Source of the DNA: Paraspadella gotoi
Lineage: Eukaryota; Chaetognatha
Reading direction: 5' to 3'
DNA: 64,000 bases
Assembly (NCBI GenBank): GCA_051294375.1
Contig: CM119270.1
Coordinates: 384,713 to 448,712, forward strand
This document shows, piece by piece, positions 57,583 to 64,000 of this stretch. The notes below the pieces were generated by a model. That model saw only the letters and a list, made by a program, of their open reading frames with translations. It did no database searches and had not been told where the DNA came from. A program made the position numbers and the translations under genes. Each line of letters begins with the position of its first letter. The first letter of the stretch is position 1.

Positions 57583-57613
<31 letters not shown>
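57308..57613. repeat. (CT)n microsatellite with gap
   Basis: CT on both sides of the gap 57337-57582. Confidence 0.97.
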
Positions 57614-57616
<3 letters not shown>

Positions 57617-57914
57617 CTCCCTTCATAACTCTTGACATATTTTTTCCTGCCTTTGAGATTTACCCCAATTAATAAATAAAGATTCTCATTCAACTCAATT
57701 TTCTAACGCGATGGAAATTTTTTTTTTTCAATCTTTTAGTTTCATAAAACAAGAAACTTTTTAAATTTTAAATGAACATTAATTATTTCTCGGTTGTGTT
57801 TATTTTCCATTTCATAATATTCTACTCATTTATCTTTCTTCTTTCTTAGCAAAAAAAGAAACGGCTCTATTTTCTAAAATCACTCTTTTTTGTTCTTTTA
57901 TACTCATATTTATA

Positions 57915-58160
57915 TTTAACCATAATCTGTTACCAAACTCAAAACCCAATAACCAACCATAATTATTAACTCTAATCGCTAACCGTAACTTAATCCTGAA
58001 CCCTTATCCTTAACCCAAAATCTTAATCTTTAACTCTAATCCATTAACCTTAAACTTGAGTACCTAATCTTTAATCCTAACCACTATTCTAATCCCTATC
58101 TCTAATCCTTAATGCAAATCTTAGCTTATTTCTTAACCCTAACCGTTATTCTTAAAACTT
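57915..58160. repeat. Degenerate CCTAAC-like repeat
   Basis: Recurrent AACCCTAA, CTTAATC, CTAACC units, the C-rich strand of a diverged telomere-like hexamer. It is strongly degenerate, with only one or two perfect TTAACCCTAACC stretches. Confidence 0.55.
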
Positions 58161-58308
58161 ATAGATTAATTTGCTTAAAAATATACAATGAAATGGGGAA
58201 AGCTTGAAAAATGAAGCCAAAGATGGGGCGTTCTTAGAAAATAAAGACGAGTCTAATCAATTCAATCACTTTTCTCCCTCTCTTCTCTCTTTCTTATCTC
58301 TCCCCTGA

Positions 58309-58309
<1 letters not shown>

Positions 58310-58348
<39 letters not shown>

Positions 58349-58410
58349 GCAGAGAAAAGCGAACGGCGGACGTTAGAATAAAGACGACGACGACGACGAA
58401 CGACGAACGA
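58310..58410. repeat. (CT)n then (GAC)n
   Basis: CT at 58316-58346 and GAC at 58381-58410. Confidence 0.95.
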
Positions 58411-58619
58411 CGAGAGTTGCGGCTAACCTCGACCGGCCGAGGGACGTGGTCAATCATACACACTTCCGCTTGGGGAGACGAACAGATCTGGCCTCTCTCT
58501 CTGCTCTTTCAAGTCACATTCCCATCAGCTCGTCGCATCGCCTCGATCCCTCTTCAGTCTCTCGTTCAGTCACTCGTCATCCATCGTCTCTCCTCGCTCT
58601 CTCTGCCGATCCTCTACTC

Positions 58620-58732
58620 GGCCTCTCTCTCTCTCTCTCTCTGTTCTCTGATACGTCCTCCCTCTCTCTCTCTCTTATTCACTCACATCACAACTATCGC
58701 TTCTGGTCGCCGCACGCCGCTTTGATTGCGGT

Positions 58733-58784
<52 letters not shown>

Positions 58785-58830
58785 AGAGAAGAGAGAGAGA
58801 AGGAAGAGAGAGAGAGAGAGAGAGGCAACT
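58620..58830. repeat. (CT)n then (GA)n microsatellites
   Basis: CT at 58624-58642 and 58661-58676, GA at 58735-58824. Between 58415 and 58735 GC-balanced sequence has open but unsupported frames. Confidence 0.95.
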
Positions 58831-58884
58831 CATTTGCGATCGATTGGGTAGCAGAGACAAAGTCGTCTTAATTAGAGGAGGAAG

Positions 58885-59232
58885 TTTTGGGGGAGAGAGA
58901 GAGAAGGGGAGAGAGAGAAAAGAGAGAGGAAAGGGAAGAAGGGGAAAGGGAGGGAGGGAGGGAAGAGAGGGAGGAAAGAGAGGATAGAAAGTTTAAGAAG
59001 GAAGAGAAAGAGANNNNNNNNNNNNNNNNNNNNNNNNNNNNNNNNNNNNNNNNNNNNNNNNNNNNNNNNNNNNNNNNNNNNNNNNNNNNNNNNNNNNNNN
59101 NNNNNNNNNNNNNNNNNNNNNNNNNNNNNNNNNNNNNNNNNNNNNNNNNNNNNNNNNNNNNNNNNNNNNNNNNNNNNNNNNNNNNNNNNNNNNNNNNNNN
59201 NNNNNNNNNNNNGAGAGAGAGAGAGAGAGAGA
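58885..59232. repeat. (GA)n polypurine tract with gap
   Basis: GGAGAGAGAG-rich sequence around the gap 59014-59212. Confidence 0.95.
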
Positions 59233-59239
59233 GAAAGCC

Positions 59240-59580
59240 TCTCGTCAATGCCGATTCAAAGTGGCATTGGACAAAAAGCGATCAAATCACAAATGTATAA
59301 TGATAGAAATAATTGATGTCTTTAAAAGTAAAGCTAATTGACAAGTTGATGTACAAACATTAACTTCGTTTTCATAGCTGACTTAAAAATTCTTTTCTTG
59401 CGCAAATTTTTCAGTTTAAAAATAATTTCCGAAAGGAATTTCTTTAAGATGGAAAGTTATTGCTGTCTTCATCTTCATTGTCCATTTTTGCTGCCAGATT
59501 CCAACGGAATGCAAAAAACAATTATTCGTAAGTTAAGTTAGAAAATCGTATTGGTTAAACTAAGGTCTTATGAAATGCCG
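59240..59580. other. Sequence without recognised features
   Basis: AT-rich single-copy sequence upstream of the gap side and 3' of the tRNA-Cys gene. Confidence 0.4.
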
Positions 59581-59582
59581 TA

Positions 59583-59654
59583 AGGGGGCACCCGGAATTG
59601 AACCGGGGACATTTCGATCTGCAGTCGAATGCTCTACCGCTGAGCTATACCCCC
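59583..59654 (-). tRNA. tRNA-Cys (GCA)
   Basis: 72 nt on minus, beginning GGGGGTATAGCTCAGCGGTA. The seven-base acceptor stem GGGGGTA/TGCCCCC pairs (one G-T). The anticodon loop CTGCAGA has anticodon GCA. The T-arm CCCGGTTCAATTCCGGG-type loop is intact and both pol III boxes are present. The length is usual for eukaryotic tRNA-Cys and there is no intron. It is the best-supported RNA gene in the window and is probably functional. Confidence 0.93.
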
Positions 59655-59965
59655 ACATACGAATCAGCAGTGTTAATTCTAACTTAATTCAATTTTGGCA
59701 AAAATAAATATAAATAGACCAAGCTTTTCTTAGTTTCAGTCGAATTGATCTGGACTCCTGCGTGTGTCTCGCCGTCACCTTTTTATTCTCAGAATAAATC
59801 TCGCTCATCCGAGAAATCCATGAGTTTTTACTTCAATGTGGTGGCGAGAGATGAGAGAGAGAGAGAATTTCCGCATTGCTCATGTGAGTCGTATATGCAC
59901 TCACGGTTATGAGCGTTGGGACAGGCATAGGCGGCGAAAAAAAAAAGAATTTTAAATATTGTAAT

Positions 59966-60026
59966 AGGCGACTAAAATATATCACGCAAGTTTCCTTGGA
60001 GGGCGTGGGTTCGAATCCCACCGCTG
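59966..60026 (+). repeat. tRNA-Leu-like 3' fragment cut by gap
   Basis: GCGTGGGTTCGAATCCCACC plus GCTG matches the T-arm and 3' acceptor half of cytosolic tRNA-Leu, with a possible variable arm (TTTCCTTGGAGG) before it. The 5' half is not recognisable upstream. A gap starts at 60027. A degraded tRNA or SINE piece is likely. Confidence 0.55.
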
Positions 60027-60139
60027 NNNNNNNNNNNNNNNNNNNNNNNNNNNNNNNNNNNNNNNNNNNNNNNNNNNNNNNNNNNNNNNNNNNNNNNNNN
60101 NNNNNNNNNNNNNNNNNNNNNNNNNNNNNNNNNNNNNNN
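60027..60139. other. Assembly gap (113 N)
   Basis: Starts at the tRNA-Leu-like 3' end and is followed by AGAGAGAG. Confidence 0.99.
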
Positions 60140-60217
60140 AGAGAGAGAAAATTGAAAGAAAAATAAAAAGTAGGGTAATTATCCATCGAGAAGCCAAGCA
60201 ATAACTTTGATGAAGAA

Positions 60218-60221
<4 letters not shown>

Positions 60222-60258
<37 letters not shown>

Positions 60259-60270
60259 ACGACGAACGAC
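60222..60270. repeat. (GAC)n tract
   Basis: GACGACGAC followed by two GAACGAC units. Confidence 0.95.
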
Positions 60271-60529
60271 GACTAAAATAAAAATGTAAAATCTCCTTTT
60301 TATTTTTGTTTTCGACTTAAATGACAATTAATATTTAAAAATTGTTTATTTGACAGTCTATATTAGTATATTTTCCTTTCTTTCGTTGTGAAAACAAAAA
60401 AAACTTTTCTTTTATCGACTTTCAACATGGTGACAATTTTATAAGCGCCTCTAAAAAAAACGCTGTCATTTGCAAACCAATGGTTTTATATAAATCCTTA
60501 AAAACTCAAAAAGACGGCTCACTTTTCGG

Positions 60530-60632
<103 letters not shown>

Positions 60633-60724
60633 TGTTTTGCTCTTCTTTTCTCTTTTCTCGGTCGTTTTTGTCACATTTGAGTCCAGAAGCCAAAATCTTT
60701 TGAAGATGAAATCAATTTTCAACC

Positions 60725-61130
60725 TGAAGCTTTTTCTCTCTTTCTTTTTTCTTTATTTCTATTTTTTCATTTTTTCTTTCTTTTTACTTCCTTTTTTTTT
60801 CTCTTATTTTTTTTTTAACTTTTCTTTTTCCTTCCTTTTATCATTTTTTCCTTTTAATTTTCTTTCCATTTTCCTCTTTCTTATCTTTTTCTATCCAATT
60901 TACTTTACCTTTTTTTTTCATTCATCCAATCGTTTTTTTAATTTTTTTTCTCTAATTTTATTCATACTTTCTTTTATGCAAAAGTATTATATGTATTTTT
61001 GTTTTTCAATGTTAGTCAAGTGTAAAAAGATAAAACTTATTTGCATAAATTAATTATTTTTTTAATTGTCTCTTTTCTTTTATTCTCATTGTACTACACT
61101 ACGCAATACACATATAGCTTGAGTTATGTA
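60725..61130. other. T-rich sequence without recognised features
   Basis: CTTTTT-rich and AT-rich. The Phe-rich plus frame is compositional. Confidence 0.5.
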
Positions 61131-61150
61131 ATCTTGCCCTGTATTTTTTT

Positions 61151-61152
<2 letters not shown>

Positions 61153-61182
<30 letters not shown>

Positions 61183-61421
61183 NNNNNNNNNNNNNNNNNN
61201 NNNNNNNNNNNNNNNNNNNNNNNNNNNNNNNNNNNNNNNNNNNNNNNNNNNNNNNNNNNNNNNNNNNNNNNNNNNNNNNNNNNNNNNNNNNNNNNNNNNN
61301 NNNNNNNNNNNNNNNNNNNNNNNNNNNNNNNNNNNNNNNNNNNNNNNNNNNNNNNNNNNNNNNNNNNNNNNNNNNNNNNNNNNNNNNNNNNNNNNNNNNN
61401 NNNNNNNNAGAGAGAGAGAGG
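61153..61421. repeat. (CT)n, gap, (GA)n
   Basis: CT up to the gap 61183-61408, then AGAGAGAG. The repeat changes strand across the gap. Confidence 0.95.
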
Positions 61422-61442
61422 AGAAAATAAGAAGCATAACAA

Positions 61443-61513
61443 GTTAACAGTTCATCGGTAGAGCGTCCGACTGCAGAACGAGATCTCCCCGGTTCCATTT
61501 CTGGCGCCCTCTC
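61443..61513 (+). repeat. tRNA-Cys-derived pseudogene or SINE head
   Basis: CATCGGTAGAGCGTCCGACT then GCAGAACGAGATCTCCCCGG follows the tRNA-Cys pattern with a GCA anticodon and box B GGTTCCATTTC. The first seven bases do not pair with the 3' end and the T-arm is imperfect. The intact tRNA-Cys lies 1.8 kb away on the other strand. Confidence 0.6.
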
Positions 61514-61639
61514 TTGATTCCTCCGAGCGTAAATATATAAATATAATGTGTTACAATAAAGGGCAGACTGACTACAACGCTTAAAATATAAATAAAACAA
61601 GTTTGAGCAAACAATGTCGGATCTGCCCACGATCATAAT

Positions 61640-61925
61640 CGGTAATTAATAAATTGATTAATAATTAATTAATTAATAATTAATTCAAGTTAATTAATTA
61701 ATAATTAATTCAAGTTAATTAATTAATTAAATTAATTAATTATTAATTAATTAATTAAATTAATTAATTAATAATTAATTTTTTAAGTTAATTATTTAAT
61801 TAATTAGGCAATTAATTAATTAATTAATTTGAACATAAATATTTGTTTTGATTGATTAATTTACTGATTAATTAATTATTGATTAATTAACTGATTAATT
61901 ATTTGATTAATTAATACATCTTGCA
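61640..61925. repeat. (TTAATTAA)n palindromic AT repeat
   Basis: TTAATTAATTA units with small variations; every unit is self-complementary. Confidence 0.95.
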
Positions 61926-61977
61926 TTTACATTTAAAATATAAAGAAAATGAAGCATAATCCATTAGTGTAACAGGT

Positions 61978-62270
61978 TCTTTGTTTTTTCCATTTAAACT
62001 CATTTCCACTCAAACGATTCCATCGAAACTTAATTTCCAGTTTAATCACACACTTTTCTACCCAAATATAAAATTTCAAGTCAATCGCCCTATCCACTCA
62101 TGAGTAATTGGTTTTCAAATAGTGAAATATATATTTTTGGTTTTTTCCATATAAACTCATTTCCACTCAGACGATTCCATCGAAACTTCATATCCAGCTC
62201 AATCACACACTTCCCTACCCAGTACCTACACACAAAATTTCATTCCAATCCATCCATCCAATCACGAGTA
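61978..62270 (+). repeat. ~135-bp tandem duplication
   Basis: Both units share CTCATTTCCACTCA, ACGATTCCATCGAAACTT and GAGTAATTGGT. Confidence 0.85.
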
Positions 62271-62496
62271 ATTGGTGTTTTTTTCTAAGGTGGGACGGAC
62301 GGACGGATAAACAGATGGACGGACAGACGGATGAACAGACGGACGAACGAACGGACAGACAGACAGACAGACGGACAGACGGACGGACATCGTTTTTTTA
62401 CATAATTTATCATAATTCGATGTTCTGACATGATATAAGTGAATGCCCATCAAGATTGAGGGGGCGGACCGATAGACCGACAAAGTGAATTATAGA

Positions 62497-62524
62497 GTCG
62501 GGATCTGCTAAAAGCAGATCCGAC
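62497..62524. other. Hairpin GTCGGGATCTGCT / AGCAGATCCGAC
   Basis: 12-bp stem with one bulged G and a 3-nt loop, at the right end of the TIR-bounded element. Confidence 0.7.
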
Positions 62525-62529
62525 TAAAA

Positions 62530-62935
62530 ATACAATCAACAACAACATAACCCAGAAATAAAACAAAAAAGAGTCTAATACATAAAAACAAAAGACGCTT
62601 ATAAAATTAAAAACAAAGAGAGACGCTAACAAAGAAATGAGACACAATTAGATGCAAACAAGAAGTGTACCTACTGCCTAATCAAAGACATTGCTAAAAC
62701 GTTCGAATTTTTAAGGTTATATAACTTATATATTAAAATAATTCATTCTAATTATCACTTCTCGTCTTTTTATTCATTAATACACTCTTTCATTCTTTTA
62801 TTTGTTTATTTTACCCGATTTCTTTCTTATCTTCTTAATTTATTTCAATTTTTATTATCAAATAGGGAAGCGAGAGAGCCATCCGTTAAAAATCGGTTAG
62901 AATTGATTTACTGCAATATGCAAATGAGATTGATG
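62530..62935. other. AT-rich sequence without recognised features
   Basis: No frame or repeat supported. A CT tract follows at 62937-62980. Confidence 0.4.
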
Positions 62936-62948
62936 TCTCTCTCTCTTT

Positions 62949-62980
<32 letters not shown>

Positions 62981-63118
62981 ATCGTGCGTAATTTACGGCC
63001 TCCTCATGGAATGGGATCTCTGCTAATGATTCAGTCTCATCCCTTTCCATCTCGTCTTGGGTCTCACTTTTCCAAATCGTCTCTGTCTCTCGCTAACCCC
63101 ATTTGGATAGGGCATGCA

Positions 63119-63120
<2 letters not shown>

Positions 63121-63170
<50 letters not shown>
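63121..63170. repeat. (CT)n microsatellite ending CAG
   Basis: The tract ends CTCAG, which resembles a 3' splice site. The frame after it is open for 41 codons in AT-rich sequence, but there is no donor or family support. Confidence 0.9.
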
Positions 63171-63171
<1 letters not shown>

Positions 63172-63416
63172 GTCAACTGCATTCAGTTGACTAACGTTTA
63201 TATTTATAACTCGGGTTTTAATAATGATTCAAATTGTTTTGAATTTTTCAATGCTAACCTTAAAACTAATTTACATAATAGTTTTAAATTTTAAAAATGC
63301 AGTATCATTGAAATAATACGTTTTTAGTAGCTCAAATATATACATTTACAAAGTGATAAGTAAAATAGATCACAATAACTCCTTACATATATAATATATA
63401 TATATATATATATATT

Positions 63417-63463
63417 TATGTAGTCGGGCAGTGCCTAGAATCATGACAATGCCCGACTACATA
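63417..63463. other. 14-bp perfect stem-loop
   Basis: TATGTAGTCGGGCA (63417-63430) and TGCCCGACTACATA (63450-63463) pair perfectly around a 19-nt loop. Flanking TATATA extends the pairing to ~20 bp. Confidence 0.8.
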
Positions 63464-63642
63464 TATATAAATTGTATTAAATGATCATTCTTCTCAGTTT
63501 TATGTGATTTTATTTTATGCTTTTAAATTTTTTCTTAGCTCAATTAATTATATAATAATATGATTATTTAATACAATTTATATTTTGATTTAGGATAAAT
63601 AACAAATCATCAAGTTTAAATTTCTCTCCTTCTTTTTTTCAG

Positions 63643-63742
63643 ATTCAATTCTTCTCTTCAAATCCAATTTTGTCCCCGCGAATCGGTTGTCCGAGAAAAT
63701 CCCCATAAACAACGCCCCATTGCCGCTTATCTCTTACCTCAG

Positions 63743-63746
<4 letters not shown>
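63643..63746 (+). CDS. Candidate plus-strand exon, low confidence
   Basis: A strong acceptor (CTCTCCTTCTTTTTTTCAG) precedes sequence open as SILLFKSNFVPANRLSEKIP then LPLISYL. No donor is seen before the GA tract and the gap 63780-63932. The opposite strand has GTAAGA at 63728-63733, so a minus-strand exon ending there is an alternative. Confidence 0.3.
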
Positions 63747-63779
<33 letters not shown>

Positions 63780-63932
63780 NNNNNNNNNNNNNNNNNNNNN
63801 NNNNNNNNNNNNNNNNNNNNNNNNNNNNNNNNNNNNNNNNNNNNNNNNNNNNNNNNNNNNNNNNNNNNNNNNNNNNNNNNNNNNNNNNNNNNNNNNNNNN
63901 NNNNNNNNNNNNNNNNNNNNNNNNNNNNNNNN
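63747..63932. repeat. (GA)n microsatellite with gap
   Basis: GA tract up to the gap 63780-63932. 63933-64000 is unique sequence at the window edge. Confidence 0.97.
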
Positions 63933-64000
63933 CGCGATGACCAAGTTCGGTTTTCACGAGATCTCGACCTTCGTTAAAATCTCGCTGTTTGAGATTCTCG

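Larger units (their letters stand above)
61616..62524. mobile_element. ~0.9-kb element bounded by GTCGGATCTGC inverted repeats
   Basis: GTCGGATCTGC at 61616-61626 and its reverse complement at 62514-62524. Inside are a (TTAATTAA)n block (61640-61925), a ~135-bp tandem duplication (about 61978-62270), a GGAC/GACG repeat (62291-62388) and a terminal hairpin (62497-62524). No frame encodes a transposase. Ends of 11 bp and no clear target duplication make the classification tentative. Confidence 0.5.

Noticed and set aside
58417-58725. 102-codon plus frame near 58.5 kb
   Set aside because: GC-balanced start, but it dissolves into CT repeats. No splice donor or family support.
62903-63294. Plus-strand frames ending VYIYNSGFNNDSNCFEFFN
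   Set aside because: The AT-rich frame follows a CT tract. There is a possible acceptor CTCAG but no upstream exon, donor or family match.

Overview
The window looks like a repeat-saturated metazoan nuclear genome. It has GT-AG introns with GC-richer exons in AT-rich introns, a polymerase III tRNA-Cys gene, tRNA-derived repeats, and a very high density of (CT)n/(GA)n and trinucleotide microsatellites. Twenty-odd N gaps sit mostly inside such tracts. I cannot name the species; a marine-invertebrate-type genome is only a guess. Almost every long open frame is a translated microsatellite (SLSLSL, RERERE, VVVV, HHHH) and is not a gene.

Layout. 1-500: GTC repeats and a 24-bp minisatellite. 752-4835: first copy of a ~4.1-kb repeat element ending in an array of 70-bp units. 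5100-7200: a direct duplication with a second 24-bp minisatellite, then a dispersed repeat. 7600-11700: microsatellites and AT-rich sequence. 11570-15932 and 18208-20781: two copies of a segmental duplication, the first interrupted by a ~1.7-kb insertion with terminal inverted repeats. Between them lie a small minus-strand spliced gene (16163-16983) and a possible LTR (17825-18205).

The main gene is on the minus strand from 43577 (start codon) to 20548 (stop codon). I reconstructed 18 exons by hand from splice sites. Reading phase agrees across most junctions; two junctions (exons 11/12 and 17/18) do not join in phase and an exon or an indel error is suspected. It encodes a protein of at least ~950 residues with an acidic/Cys-rich N-terminal part, a leucine-rich-repeat (LRR) block and one strongly hydrophobic segment. 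I do not recognise the family.

The intron after the LRR exons holds an inverted, frame-broken copy of those exons and their flanks. With the originals it forms a ~3-kb-arm palindrome (about 26520-36470), whose right arm is interrupted by a second copy of the 70-bp-array element (31747-35968). The primary transcript could therefore fold into a long hairpin.

44000-53500 is mostly polypurine/polypyrimidine and trinucleotide tracts, with two candidate exons of another minus-strand gene (49119-49596) and a tRNA-like element (51184-51260). 53500-64000 is gap-rich: a 40-bp minisatellite, (TTTA)n, telomere-like degenerate sequence, the tRNA-Cys gene, two tRNA-like fragments, a TIR-bounded element (61616-62524) and a candidate plus-strand exon at the right edge. 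No complete transposase, CRISPR array or bacterial-type operon was seen. Repeat copies differ by many single-base indels, so base-level errors in the assembly are likely and some frame breaks may be artefacts.
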